A DNA stretch of 64,000 bases. Source: Mercurialis annua (taxonomy: Eukaryota > Streptophyta > Magnoliopsida > Malpighiales > Euphorbiaceae). Both the position numbers and the translations under genes were made by a program. Of this stretch, positions 14,544-27,937 are shown piece by piece. The notes beneath the pieces were generated by a model. It saw nothing but the letters and a program-made list of their open reading frames with translations, had not been told where the DNA came from and searched no databases. The number at the start of each line of letters is the position of its first letter. Within the stretch, counting starts at the first letter, position 1. The stretch is taken from the NCBI RefSeq assembly GCF_937616625.2, contig NC_065575.1, positions 25,295,001-25,359,000 on the forward strand, read 5' to 3'.

Positions 14544-17031
14544 TGTCACGACCCAAATTATGGAGCCGAGACCGGCGCTAGGGAACGGGAGTGGTAGCTC
14601 CGGAACCCGTAGCAAGCCTAAAACCACTATAAACTTTTCGCGAATTAAATATATAATATTATATAAAACATTTTCAGAAAACCTTTTAAAACTTTATTAT
14701 TATAAATACCAAACATTTTTATTACTTTCTGAAAATCATCGCGAATCATTATTATAGACTAGGGTCTTACCGAGCGACAACTCATGTCCAGCACTGCCCT
14801 GTCTCTAATCAACATCTTGACCAATTCCACTCAAGGAAATTGGTTACCGAAATCAAACGGTTAAAATACGTTCTTTACAAACAATTATGATAGATATATA
14901 TACTTTTATCTCAAATCAGAGTTACCCATTTAAATATACCGTTTGAATTTAAACCTGACATTACATACAGACATCTACCGACTACTGCAACTCTACGAGG
15001 AAAACATCCTTTGACATACTCTTTCACTATCATAGACTTCCGGAAGAAGGAAAGGAAGTCCATCCTTTAAATCGCTTTGACCTAAAAGAAAGACTGTGAG
15101 GGGTCAGTATATGGGGATATACTGAGTGAGTTCATACATTTACTAATAAGTATTCATATAAAACATAAAGCATAAAACAATGCAATAACGTTCAAACCTC
15201 GTGCAGCCAAGTACAAGATCCGATTGAAACCTTAATCCTCAAACATACTAATAATCAATCAAGCAACCCAATCATAAATATCAATTGCGAGTCCAACTCG
15301 CTGGTGGCCCAGCCACTAGATACGGGAACTCCATACTACACCGTAGCCGAGTACTCACTCGTATCAAAATCATATACCCAATCGTAAATTTCATAATCAT
15401 CATCAGCTCCAAGCTGAGTCACATCAAAACTGGTGATCACACAGTCCAATTGTCGCCCAATAGGTAGCACGTTCCATCGGATCAATACTGGTTTCAAATT
15501 AAGCGTATGCACAATTCATATATAAAATTTCGCATATAAAAACATGCAATCCAATATAAAACAATATAAAATAATTGCTTAAATAAATACTTTAAAAGCA
15601 AATCGTATAAACTCACAGTGACCGCTTATTCCAAAAATACTCTGGCGCTCAGAAACGTCTAGCTTCTCGAGCTCCTGGTCCAACGGCTCCTTGGCTCGCC
15701 GGATCTAAAATTATTTTAAAAAAAATGATTGACTCACGTCGGAATCCTATTCTAGGATTGACTCTAGATTCGAGACACGACACATTACTCTATCGATTAT
15801 CGTACTTCTCACGCGTATCCCGATAAACGATATCTAATTCGTTTATGGTTCAAAATATCCTTTTTAAATCAAATCTCTTTTAACCTCGATATATTAACTT
15901 AATCGATATTTCAATTGATTTCAATCTCGATACGCAAACACGGAACAGGGTTTTAAAACCGAATCGTCAAGGAAAAAGGGTCGAGTGCACGACCGCACCT
16001 TGCGGTGCACGTTCGTGCATTGGGGTGCACGATCGTGCACGTCTTGCTGGTTCACGTTCGTGCACCTTGGTGCACGGTCGTGCACCACACATAGGTGCAC
16101 GTTCGTGCACCATTGATGGTGCACGATCCCCGGAATCGTTTTCCGGGGCGTTCCGACGTGCTAATAGCGTAAAAACGCTCCAAACTCATCCAAAACGCTT
16201 AATCTATATTCAAAATGCTATAACTCAATCCTAAAACCATTAAAACGATTATATCGTTCCGTGGCCTAAAACTTTGACTCGATATAACTCCAAAAATATC
16301 CATTCAAACAGGAAAACGTCAAGCTTACCGTGATTATTCGTTGAAATCTGATCGATTTGAGCTATAGAACGTCGGAAACGGACGAGAAACGGAAACCGCG
16401 CGACGAACCGTATAAAAGCGACGATGAAAAGGAAAATGAAAGTAACTGATATGGCTTCTGGAGCTTTCATCCTTAGTGATGAAGGTTATATATATTCTGG
16501 CTAAATGTCGCTTTTGGTCCTTGAACTCTTTAACTTAAACCAATTCTCTATTAAACTTTCCATTTTAACTTAACGATTACTTATTTATTTTAACTCAATT
16601 ACGTACGTATTATTTATATCCAAATAAATAATACGATTCTAAAATTATTATTTCCCGTCAATAATCCTCTAATTTCTATTCTCGAGGCTCAATTGGTTAA
16701 TTTACACTTTAGCCCTTAAACTTTTCAAAATTTACAATTTAGTCCTAAACGCATCCGCGTCCAAATTTTAAAAGGTCTCCGATTGACCCGAAACTTTTAT
16801 CACAAATATTATAAAATATTTCGCGGACCTTGGCGAAATAATTCTTATCTCGGGATTTATAATTTATTTTATATTAATTTTCTAACCATTTTCCTTTAAT
16901 CCCGCTAATCCGTTCAATAAAAATTACTTTAAATTCCCGATATCATTAAATTAAATCCATCTTAACTTAGTTTATCGAAATTCACGTCACGTGGCACAAC
17001 TTAATTATTCTAAAATATTTGGGGTATTACA
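14544..17031 (-). repeat. 3' LTR of the outer element
   Basis: This 2488-bp repeat matches 26348-28841 along its full length. Its minus-strand ends are TG...CA. It contains the CG-rich GTGCAC minisatellite at 15985-16128 and a TATA-like AATATATATAA at 16487-16497 (minus strand). Confidence 0.92.
15985..16128. repeat. Palindromic GTGCACG minisatellite in the 3' LTR
   Basis: About nine copies of GTGCAC are arranged as near-palindromes such as GTGCACGATCGTGCAC and GTGCACG(G/T)TCGTGCAC, separated by short spacers. The corresponding block in the other LTR (27802-27937) has a different spacer content and is slightly shorter, so this is the fastest-changing part of the LTR. Confidence 0.8.
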
Positions 17032-17048
17032 TTCACCCCCACTTAAAA
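17032..17048 (-). promoter_or_regulatory. Polypurine tract of the outer element
   Basis: The minus strand reads AAGTGGGGGTGAA directly before the 3' LTR start TGTAATACCCC. This is the usual primer for plus-strand synthesis. Confidence 0.8.
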
Positions 17049-17510
17049 TATATTCGTCCTCGAATTTAAATTTTTTGCCACGTATCTAAGATAAACTAAT
17101 ACAAATATTTTTACTTTATATCTCCTTCTGTTGCTCACGTGTACTCTTCTTACGAACTAACTCTTTTACGGAACTATTACCATAGGTTCCTTCTTTACCC
17201 GCAACTTTCATACTTGTATACTAATGCTCTTTACTGGTTTTTCTTCGTACGATAACTCTTCGGTCATCTCTACCGCTTGCAGTTGAATCGTTCGAGAATT
17301 ATCTCCACCGCTTGACCTTTCTCGGAATAACTTGATAAATCTTCTGATAGCGGGGTCGTGTTCAAACGTTATTGTCATCCGCTGCATTGCAAGCTTACTT
17401 CCTTTTTCATGTATTTGACGTCGTTTGAATACGACTATCAATAATCTTTTTGGCGTACCGCGATCGTTCTTTACTCTCTTATTACTTTACTCGCAGGTTC
17501 CGACACTTAA

Positions 17511-19323
17511 TGTAATACCCCGTAAGTTCAGGTGCCGTTTAGTGCAACGTGTCCGGCAGAAAAGGACCGGAGTTGCAAAGATAAAGATATGGGATATTAA
17601 AGAAAAGGATAATATGGAGTAAGACGTATATGTTTGAGGATTAGAATAAGAAAATAAGAAAAAATATCAAGAAAAGTCACAAACTTTAGATCAGGGACTA
17701 AAGTGGTAATTTAACCAGTTAAGTCCGAAAATAGAATTATTTCGCCAAGGTCCGCGAAATGTTTTATAGTATTGGTGGTAAAAGTTTCAGGTCAATCGGA
17801 GACCTTTTAAAATTTGGACGCGGATTCATTTTGGGCTAAATTGTCAATTTTGAAGAGTTCAAGGACCAAAGTGCAAATTAGCCAATTTAGTCCCGAGAAT
17901 AGAAATTGGAAGATTATCGACGGAAATAATTATTTTTGGGAGTAGTATTATTTATTGGGATATAAATAATACGTAAACATTCGAGTTTAAATGAATAAAT
18001 AACCGTTTAGTTAAAATTGAAAGTTTAAAAGAGAAATGGTTTAAGCTAAAGAAATGAAGGATTAAAGTGGCAAAATTGCCAAACTATATATATGTTTCCT
18101 TAAGAATAAGGAATGATCAGAAGGTTAAAGAAACAGAGAAAGGAAGAAGAAAGTGGCGATCGATACGTTTCGCCGCCGTTTCGCCGTTCGACGTCCGATT
18201 CGAGTGATTCAAGCGGCGATTTCTTCAGAATTGAAAGCTCTATCATCTCCGGTTATCAAATTAAGACGTGTCAGCGAGTAGTGAAGTCAGTAGAGGCGGA
18301 CTAGCGAGAGCGTACTATCAGATCGATCATATCATTTCTTGGATTGCGGTCACTGTGAGTTAAACTTTACTTTGAGTATTATTACGCAATAGATAGTTTT
18401 TATATTATAAGTATAATATTAAACTACATCGCATGCTATAGTATTTTATCGATAGAAATGAATTTGTGCATCGTATCGAATATATATAGATTGTGAAAAC
18501 TAGTATATGATCCGGGGGAAACAAGCTACCTATTGGGTGTCAATAGGCTGTGTGATCACCAGCGTCCGGGTAAGTCATAGATAGAGATTTCATGGGTCGT
18601 TTATCATACTTGTTTGTGCATGCGATACAAGGCCTATCTGGTTGAACTATCCCGGGGCTTGTATCTGCGAGTCGACTGGTTGAACTATCCCGGACTCATA
18701 TCGATCGATCGATCGTTAAATGTTGTGATGGTGTTCAGTATGCATGCTAAGAGACTAGGGTTTCGATCGGATCAAATGCTTGAAGTATAATATGTTTGTA
18801 TATATGTGTTTTGTTTTAAACGCGATGTTATTTTCTATAATACCTTAGTAATGTGTTTTCTCACTCAGTATTTCCCCAAATACTGACCCCTCACATTGAT
18901 GTTTTTCAGGTGTTAGAGTCGGATCAGACAGACCGTCTTTGGTGTGCTGGGTACAAGACCCCTTGGTGCTGCAGTAGTATACGTGTGACGAGTCTTAGCC
19001 TAGTATAGTCAGGTCTTATAGGTTGTGTACGTGTTTAATGTTTGTTTGATGTGACGTCTTTTGGTTGTCAGTTTTGTATTGATCGATAGACGGGCTAGTA
19101 CGTACAAATTACGGAAGTGAAATGCCCACTATGATTGTATCGATGATGTGATATATATGATGTACGTTATGATTGTAAACGTGTCTTCTTATTACATGTT
19201 TATAGGATAGTTGTGTTTGCGTTTCCGCGAAAAAGTTAGAGTGGTTTTAGGCTTGCTACGGGTTTCGGAGCTACCACTCCCATTCCCTAGCGCCGGTCTC
19301 GGCTCAATAATTGGGTCGTGACA
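17511..19323 (+). repeat. 5' LTR of the nested element
   Basis: This 1813-bp LTR begins TGTAATACCCCGTAAG and ends GGGTCGTGACA. A TATATATAT box lies at 18085-18093. Just downstream is a 63-codon frame (18113-18304) that is repeated in the other LTR. It lies in the leader region and I do not regard it as a demonstrated gene. Confidence 0.95.
18085..18093 (+). promoter_or_regulatory. Putative TATA box of the nested 5' LTR
   Basis: TATATATAT occurs in the middle third of the LTR. It is duplicated at 21367-21375 in the 3' LTR. A similar box lies at the equivalent place of the outer LTR, which supports a promoter role. Confidence 0.5.
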
Positions 19324-19327
19324 AAGT

Positions 19328-19339
19328 TGGTATCAGAGC
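19328..19339 (+). promoter_or_regulatory. Primer binding site of the nested element (initiator tRNA-Met)
   Basis: TGGTATCAGAGC, four bases after the 5' LTR, is complementary to the 3' end of initiator tRNA-Met. This is the common primer of plant LTR retrotransposons. Confidence 0.9.
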
Positions 19340-20779
19340 AGTTGGTCCAGTTACCTCTGCTAATATGTGATTTGAGTGCAGTTGGTCCATGATACCACTG
19401 CGAGTCTGTGATTGGTGTTTGTTTGTTCCTAGGTATTATGTCATTAGACTAAGCTAGGAACTACTGCAGCTATAGAATTGAGCCATGTCTGATCCAAGTC
19501 GTTTGTATTATTTGTTTTGTGATCGAATTGATTGATTGTGAATTCTTGTTTGTTTCATTATGATAAGTATGATCGATGGATTGTGAAATTCTTGTTTGTT
19601 CCATTATGACAAGTATGATCGATGGATTGTGAAACCTTTGTTTGTTTCTTTGCGAAATACGTATACGATGTATAGATGGTATCGAAATCGAATTATCGAA
19701 ATGTCGAGATGTGCATGAAGAAGAAGTATGAAGTTACAGAAGTGGAAGAACCTACCGTGTACAGAGTTTAAATGTCTAGAGAACTTACAAAACTCGAAGT
19801 TTAAAACTTTTTGAAAGTTGTTTGTGTAAACGATTTTGAAAACATAGTTGTGCCTAGACCCGCGATAGTCATCGATAAGTGCCACGACATTGATAGAAGT
19901 GCATCACTACATATATCTGTACATACATCAATAGGACATGCATCATATGCATTATGTTCGGACGAAAAGGTGAGATGTGACAACTCTTTGGGGATGAGAG
20001 ACGTCATCACCCTAGTGCACAATTTTGTTAAAATGAAAATGAAATTTGATTTAAAGTTCAAAATGAATCGTTTTATCGAAAGAGTTTTGAAAGAGTTTTG
20101 TTTTCATGTAAGTATACCTAGACCAGAACTCTGTGACGGAAGTGAAGTGCTCGCGAGCCAGCTGCGATTAAGACCAAGAAGCGAATGAATACGTATCGTT
20201 GCGAAAATATAGACGTTATGCTTCTAGGATATGAACTTAGTTTCGAGTTAACGAGCTAGTATATAGTTAAGATCGTGAATACGTTGGACAGTGATATGTA
20301 CCTGATTAGTGATGTGTTAGAAAGTAAGTATTTCTTTGACGGGATGTCAAAGATCTTAAACAAGGATATAAGAGAAGAAGTGGATATGAAGGATGAAGTT
20401 TGTATAAGAGAAATAAATGATAGATGTACGTGAATAGCGGAATGAAAATGATTGGATGGTGAACTAGGACGTTCATATTGTATGATAGGAGTATGAAAAG
20501 AGGATAGTTGAGTATAGGAATCGATTTATAGTTTATGCTTTGAAGATAGAAGATTGCCCTTATGATAAGATGAGGTGGATATTGTGTGATATTAGAAAGA
20601 CGTCGGATTTAATAAGGATATCGGCGATAGATGTACAAGGATAGGAGCGACGAGTCAAGAAAGCGTGTGATGGAATACAAAGTACATAGTATTGAATGTT
20701 AAACAAGGAACAAATGAAAAGGGTCAAGGGTTTAAGATAAGTAAAAAGGTTGTATGAAAATTCGAGGACGAATTTTTAT

Positions 20780-20792
20780 AAGGGGGGAAGAA
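20780..20792 (+). promoter_or_regulatory. Polypurine tract of the nested element
   Basis: AAGGGGGGAAGAA ends directly at the 3' LTR start (20793), the expected plus-strand primer. Confidence 0.88.
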
Positions 20793-22605
20793 TGTAATAC
20801 CCCGTAAGTTCAGGTGCCGTTTAGTGCAACGTGTCCGGCAGAAAAGGACCGGAGTTGCAAAGATAAAGATATGGGATATTAAAGAAAAGGATAATATGGA
20901 GTAAGACGTATATGTTTGAGGATTAGAATAAGAAAATAAGAAAAAATATCAAGAAAAGTCACAAACTTTAGATCAGGGACTAAAGTGGTAATTTAACCAG
21001 TTAAGTCCGAAAATAGAATTATTTCGCCAAGGTCCGCGAAATGTTTTATAGTATTGGTGGTAAAAGTTTCAGGTCAATCGGAGACCTTTTAAAATTTGGA
21101 CGCGGATTCATTTTGGGCTAAATTGTCAATTTTGAAGAGTTCAAGGACCAAAGTGCAAATTAGCCAATTTAGTCCCGAGAATAGAAATTGGAAGATTATC
21201 GACGGAAATAATTATTTTTGGGAGTAGTATTATTTATTGGGATATAAATAATACGTAAACATTCGAGTTTAAATGAATAAATAACCGTTTAGTTAAAATT
21301 GAAAGTTTAAAAGAGAAATGGTTTAAGCTAAAGAAATGAAGGATTAAAGTGGCAAAATTGCCAAACTATATATATGTTTCCTTAAGAATAAGGAATGATC
21401 AGAAGGTTAAAGAAACAGAGAAAGGAAGAAGAAAGTGGCGATCGATACGTTTCGCCGCCGTTTCGCCGTTCGACGTCCGATTCGAGTGATTCAAGCGGCG
21501 ATTTCTTCAGAATTGAAAGCTCTATCATCTCCGGTTATCAAATTAAGACGTGTCAGCGAGTAGTGAAGTCAGTAGAGGCGGACTAGCGAGAGCGTACTAT
21601 CAGATCGATCATATCATTTCTTGGATTGCGGTCACTGTGAGTTAAACTTTACTTTGAGTATTATTACGCAATAGATAGTTTTTATATTATAAGTATAATA
21701 TTAAACTACATCGCATGCTATAGTATTTTATCGATAGAAATGAATTTGTGCATCGTATCGAATATATATAGATTGTGAAAACTAGTATATGATCCGGGGG
21801 AAACAAGCTACCTATTGGGTGTCAATAGGCTGTGTGATCACCAGCGTCCGGGTAAGTCATAGATAGAGATTTCATGGGTCGTTTATCATACTTGTTTGTG
21901 CATGCGATACAAGGCCTATCTGGTTGAACTATCCCGGGGCTTGTATCTGCGAGTCGACTGGTTGAACTATCCCGGACTCATATCGATCGATCGATCGTTA
22001 AATGTTGTGATGGTGTTCAGTATGCATGCTAAGAGACTAGGGTTTCGATCGGATCAAATGCTTGAAGTATAATATGTTTGTATATATGTGTTTTGTTTTA
22101 AACGCGATGTTATTTTCTATAATACCTTAGTAATGTGTTTTCTCACTCAGTATTTCCCCAAATACTGACCCCTCACATTGATGTTTTTCAGGTGTTAGAG
22201 TCGGATCAGACAGACCGTCTTTGGTGTGCTGGGTACAAGACCCCTTGGTGCTGCAGTAGTATACGTGTGACGAGTCTTAGCCTAGTATAGTCAGGTCTTA
22301 TAGGTTGTGTACGTGTTTAATGTTTGTTTGATGTGACGTCTTTTGGTTGTCAGTTTTGTATTGATCGATAGACGGGCTAGTACGTACAAATTACGGAAGT
22401 GAAATGCCCACTATGATTGTATCGATGATGTGATATATATGATGTACGTTATGATTGTAAACGTGTCTTCTTATTACATGTTTATAGGATAGTTGTGTTT
22501 GCGTTTCCGCGAAAAAGTTAGAGTGGTTTTAGGCTTGCTACGGGTTTCGGAGCTACCACTCCCATTCCCTAGCGCCGGTCTCGGCTCAATAATTGGGTCG
22601 TGACA
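20793..22605 (+). repeat. 3' LTR of the nested element
   Basis: This LTR is 1813 bp, the same length as the 5' copy, and I saw no differences between them. It is followed by the target duplication CTTAA. Confidence 0.95.
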
Positions 22606-22610
22606 CTTAA

Positions 22611-25600
22611 TCTCTTATGGATACTACAAATTGTCGTCCTCATAACCTCTCATGTTCTTCGAACTTCTGGGTTTTGTTGTTTCTTAACGGCTTAATACTT
22701 ATTTGCATGTAGCAAGATTCCTTGCTTGCATTACTTAAATTACTTGTCCAAAGTAATTATTTCACATCTAGTTCTACTAATCTTACTCTTGTATTCTTTA
22801 CCTTGTAGTTATTTATCTTCTTATGATGTATAATTTAACTCTAGTTGATCGTAGAGGGAAATGATACAATGTCCTTGTTTCTTATCGACACTCTGCTTGG
22901 TTAATTTATTGACTTCATGATCTTGTATCATAAGTCAAATCTCTTTTGAATGTTTGTTTTTATCGTGCTGTCCATATGCATTTTTCGAAACTTGCATCGT
23001 CTAAACCCATATTTCCTTTTTCACACTTCATGATTTTCTAATCTCATGAAGTTGAATGCACTCTTAGTATCACTTGATATATTTAACATCTGCCTTCTCT
23101 GATGTATCTTATTTCTCGATCTTTCGATTCCATTCACTTCTCTGGTTAGTATTACTCTCTCTTCATTTGAGATTCTATTACAAATTTCCAAATTCATAAA
23201 TTAGTTTTGTAGCTTATTGTTTTCATTAGACATTCCTTATCTAATGACACTTAACGCTAATCCGATCCTAATCTTCACATTGCTATACTCTTATGTCGTT
23301 ACTGATCTTGTAAATTCTTGAACATTCCTGGTTCGATCTTTCATTAGCTCTTTGGTTCTAAGAAGGTATTAGACTCAATTAATTAATCTGGCTATTCATC
23401 TCTCTATTACTTCCGATAGGTAGTTTACCTCTTTTCTATTCACGCCCTTTGTTAAAACCATTCGCTTCACGTTGGTTTATGAATCCATAGATAGCTTACG
23501 CTTGAAATCATAAAAATGACATTCATAAACTTCTATGATAACCTTTCATTTCCTTCTTGTACTTTTCCTTGTACTTGAACTCTGTATAAATACTTATACT
23601 TACGATTCATTCTTATTGCAACCCATTACTTCTTTTCATATCTCTTAATTTCATTCATTAGTACTATCTCTCGTGTAACTTTCGTAATTCCTTTCACATA
23701 CTCCTTTGTCGTTGTTCTCACATTCCACTTTTCGTTGTTATCTTTCCAATCATTAATGAAAATCTTAAACGTTACTTCTTCTAGATTACTTTAAGATCCA
23801 ATGCTTCAATATTCAGTCGTACTTATTGGATACATTCAATACTGACGTTTGTCTTGTCAGTGAGACTAATTTCAATCTCTTATTATTTCATTTCTTTAAG
23901 ACTTCTTGATTCTTCATGCAAAATCCATGTTGAATCTTATACTTGACCTTCGTAACACTTTTTGTATCTTTTTCCTCATACTAGTCATAATCGCCTTGAT
24001 TCGTCCCAGATGTCTCTTAAAAGTTCAAATACCAATCATTAACGTTCCACGTATCGTTTCTTCTTGTCCTAATTATTTATAAATCGTTAATAACCTTTTG
24101 GCCATACTCCAAAATGATTTATATCATCATTTGCCCTTCCAATCTAGGTACAGTTAATGTACCTCTTAAGCTTGAAACTACATGCTATCAAACTCATCGT
24201 TTTACCTGTTGATACGTTGCTCTCCTTTTATCTTCAAACTAGTATACCTTGAACTTCGATCAACGTTCTTGAATTACGACTTCACTCTCGACATTCTGAT
24301 CTTAACTGTTCATATTCTTCTTCTTTTAACTTTTTCATTATATACATTTTTCTATCCATTTGCTCGTTTATATCCAATGGGAGGTATTCCTATAACCGTG
24401 TACTTAATCCATCGTAACATTCCTCATTCGTCGTCATTTCTCGTATCAAACTTCAGGATATGTTTTTCTGTATTGACTATATAGCTTTCTTTCTCTTTTA
24501 CTCTTATCATAGCTTAACTCCCCTTTTGTACATCGCTGTCTTGCTTTCTTCGTTTTACATAACATCCTTATCTGAGCATCTTCGATCGCAACATATTACG
24601 TATCCTTAGTGTTAACTTACTTCGATCTATTCAACAGTCCTAAAATATGGAACTCTTAATTCGTATATGCCTGGTACAATCGTCGTCACGAAACGTGTGC
24701 CGTCCTTTCACATGCAGCTTCATGTTTTCCTTTGAAAGTCATCATTATTAACATCGCATACTATCGTACTATATTCTTTGCGCTTCATCCTTCTTATCCT
24801 CATCCCGTGACCTTATACTTCGTATACATGTTCTTATCCTTAAATTTGTTGGTCAGAATGCCCAACCGCATTACACGGATTTCTAACTCCTTAACATATT
24901 CCACGCAACATACAATCTGTCTTTTACTTTATTAATCTTATTTGTCACCCCATTCTCATTTGCTACATATCTTACACCTTTACTTATTACACTTTCACAG
25001 TGTGTTAGCTAGGTTGGTCCTTTCTAGTCGTATTAATCCTCCATCAATATTCTTATGAAAGTTGTCGCTTAGTCCTCTGTTCGACCATCGCAACGGTCAA
25101 CTCCTAGTCAACCTTCTTAGAAATATTGTTCTCCGATATTAAACCAATCTGACGGTTCAATCACAAGATATCTCAGTTTTACTAGACTTGATAATCTTCC
25201 AATATAGTGTAAAACTCACATTTTCCATTCGTGGATATTACCTTTACACCTTTAGGGTTTAAGCTAATAATCACTTCTCACACTTCTATCGTCTTATGAC
25301 ATAAAATTTTAATCATTTAGTTCAAAGATAATGACATCTTAGTTCACTGGTCAATGGATCATACTTAACCATTCAGGCGTATCTTATCTTTCTATGTTAT
25401 AATAGATCTTAGATCTACGACTATCTTTGTATCTTCCCAAAGCATAACTTCTTGTTCGTGTTCTCGTACACGTTCTTTGTATCTTCGAGAATTGCTTGTA
25501 GGTAGATCTCGAACATTTCCCCTTCGTTACAGAGTTCTAGTCTAGGTCTACTCACATCAAAACAATTATGGTTGCAACCATTTCGAAATCTTTGAAATCC

Positions 25601-26331
25601 AAAGAAATTAACTCTTTTATAAAATTCATATTTAAATTCTTTAAGCATTAGTATAATTGTGCACTAGGGCGATGACGTCTCTCATCCCCAAAGAGTTGCC
25701 ATAACTTACCTTTCATCTGAACATAATGCATATGATGCATGTCCTACTAATGTATGAATTCAGTTCTATTCTTTTCATTTAATGTGTATGTAGTGATGCA
25801 ATTCTATTCATATCATGGCAATAATATATTACTACTATATCGAATCTAGGCACAATTATACTTTCAAATCATTAAAACAGTTAATCTTTGTAAATCACAA
25901 ATCTTTCACCTTGTAAGTTCTCTAAACCTTAAACTCTGTAACTTGGGAAATTCTTCCATTCCTCTGAATCCATGTTTCATTATCAATCACTTCTTAGCAC
26001 TTATCGCATGATTATGATGGTATCGTAATACCATATGATACTTAGCACGCTAGCCTCGTCATCGCGTTGCATAATGTCGAATGTCCACCTCGTACGTGAT
26101 CATATGCAACGATCATAAAATATATCGATCATTCTTACGTAACCAGAATACTTTCGCATACGTATATCGTATAACAATCCTATTGATCGTACTAACAGAC
26201 TCAGATCGTAGGGAGGAGAGTTAAAATCTGAAGATCAAACGAAAACTGATCAAGACATGACTCGAATCCCTATGTGCTGCAGTAGTTCCTAGGTAGACTC
26301 ACACACAAAACAGTGGTATCCTAGACCAACT
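22611..26331 (-). other. Interior of the outer element, no recognisable genes
   Basis: This is the main part of the outer element's interior; the remainder is 17049-17505, and the nested element splits the two. The plus strand is pyrimidine-rich (CTT and ATTC runs), so the element's sense strand is purine-rich. All frames are closed at short intervals. The only recognisable feature is the block near 25500-25970 shared with the nested element interior. No reverse transcriptase or integrase motif was seen. Confidence 0.65.
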
Positions 26332-26343
26332 GCTCTGACACCA
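26332..26343 (-). promoter_or_regulatory. Primer binding site of the outer element (tRNA-Met type)
   Basis: The minus strand reads TGGTGTCAGAGCAGTTGG four bases after the 5' LTR. It differs from the usual TGGTATCAGAGC at one position and continues with the same AGTTGGTC as the nested element. Confidence 0.8.
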
Positions 26344-26692
26344 CAATTGTCACGACCCAAATTATGGAGCCGAGACCGGCGCTAGGGAACGGGAGTGGTA
26401 GCTCCGGAACCCGTAGCAAGCCTAAAACCACTATAAACTTTTCGCGAATTAAATATATTATATTGTATAAAACATTTTCAGAAAACCTTTTTAAACTTTA
26501 TTATTATAAATACCAAAACATTTTTATTACTTTCTGAAAATCATCGCGAATCATTATTATAGACTAGGGTCTTACCGAGCGACAACTCATGTCCAGCACT
26601 GCCCTGTCTCTAATCAACATCTTGACCAATTCCACTAATGGAAATTGGTTACCGAAATCAAACGGTTAAAATACGTTCTTTACAAACAATTA

Positions 26693-26719
26693 TGATATAT
26701 ATATATATATATATATATA
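26693..26719. repeat. (AT)n microsatellite in the 5' LTR
   Basis: A pure AT dinucleotide run is longer here than the matching run in the 3' LTR (about 14889-14900), showing slippage since insertion. Confidence 0.8.
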
Positions 26720-27801
26720 CTTTTATCTCAAATCAGAGTTACCCATTTAAATATACCGTTTGAATTTAAACCTGACATTACATACAGACATCTACCGACT
26801 ACTGCAACTCTACGAGGAAAACATCCTTTGACATACTCTTTCACTATCATAGACTTCCGGAAGAAGGAAAGGAAGTCCATCCTTTAAATCGCTTTGACCT
26901 AAAAGAAAGACTGTGAGGGGTCAGTATATGGGGATATACTGAGTGAGTTCATACATTTACTAATAAGTATTCATATAAAACATAAAGCATAAAATAATGC
27001 AATAACGTTCAAACCTCGTGCAGCCAAGTACAAGATCCGATTGAAACCTTAATCCTCAAAAATACTAATAATCAATCAAGCAACCCAATCATAAATATCA
27101 ATTGCGAGTCCAACTCGCTAGTGGCCCAGCCACTAGATACGGGAACTCCATACTACACCGTAGCCGAGTACTCACTCGTATCAAAATCATATACCCAATC
27201 GTAAATTTCATAATCATCATCAGCTCCCAGCTGAGTCACATCAAAACTGGTGATCACACAGTCCTCTTGTCGCCCAATAGGTAGCACGTTCCATCAGATC
27301 AATACTGGTTTCAAATTAAGCGCATGCACAATTCATATATAAAATTTCGCATATAAAAACATGCAATTCAATATAAAACAATATAAAATAATTGCTTAAA
27401 TAAATACTTTAAAAGCAAATCGTATAAACTCACAGTGACCGCTTATTCCAAAAATGCTCTGGCGCTCAGAAACGTCTAGCTTCTCGAGCTCCTGGTCCAA
27501 CGGCTCTTTGGCTCGCCGGATCTAAAATTATTTTAAAAAAAATGATTGACTCACGTCAGAATCCTATTCTAGGATTGACTCTAGATTCGAGACACGACAC
27601 ATTACTCTATCGATTATCGTACTTCTCACGCGTATCCCGATAAACGATATCTAATTCGTTTACGGTTCAAAATATCCCTTTTAAATCAAATCTCTTTTAA
27701 CCTCGATATATTAACTTAATCGATATTTCAATTGATTTCAATCTCGATACGCAAACACGGAACAGGGTTTTAAAACCGAATCGTCAAGGAAAAAGGGTCG
27801 A

Positions 27802-27937
27802 GTGCACGACCGCACCTTGCGGTGCACGTTCGTGCATTGGGGTGCACGATCGTGCACGTCCTACTTGTGCACGTTCGTGCACCTTGGTGCACGGTCGTGC
27901 ACCACACATAGGTGCACCTCGTGTGCACGTGCACGAT
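27802..27937. repeat. Palindromic GTGCACG minisatellite in the 5' LTR
   Basis: This is the counterpart of 15985-16128. Spacers between GTGCAC units differ from that copy in two places, whereas the flanking LTR is nearly identical. Confidence 0.8.

Larger units (their letters stand above)
19324..20792 (+). other. Interior of the nested element, non-coding or unrecognised
   Basis: These 1469 bp lie between the LTRs. The longest plus-strand frame is at 19811-20188 (125 codons). It resembles no retroelement protein I know. The DNA around it (about 19740-20160) is colinear with a stretch of the outer element interior (about 25500-25970, minus strand), including the block CTTTGGGGATGAGAGACGTC. Conservation between two related elements could reflect a short Gag-like remnant or an RNA signal; the sequence alone does not decide. 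Confidence 0.6.
17511..22605 (+). mobile_element. Young non-autonomous LTR retrotransposon nested in the outer element
   Basis: This 5095-bp element has two 1813-bp LTRs in which I saw no differences by eye. It is flanked by the duplicated target CTTAA (17506-17510 and 22606-22610). The ends are TGTAATACCCC and GGGTCGTGACA. A primer binding site follows the first LTR and a polypurine tract precedes the second. The interior is only 1469 bp (19324-20792) and has no gag or pol. Its LTR shares blocks with the outer LTR, for example TTTCGCCAAGGTCCGCGAAA and GGTCAATCGGAGACCTTTTA, so the two are relatives in opposite orientation. Confidence 0.95.

Noticed and set aside
18113..18304. 63-codon frame repeated in both nested LTRs (also 21395-21586)
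   Set aside because: The two copies are identical because the LTRs are identical, so conservation says nothing about coding; its position is the transcript leader.
24182..24484. 100-codon plus-strand frame in the outer LTR element
   Set aside because: It is antisense to the element, in a pyrimidine-rich stretch that gives Phe/Leu/Ser-rich chance frames.
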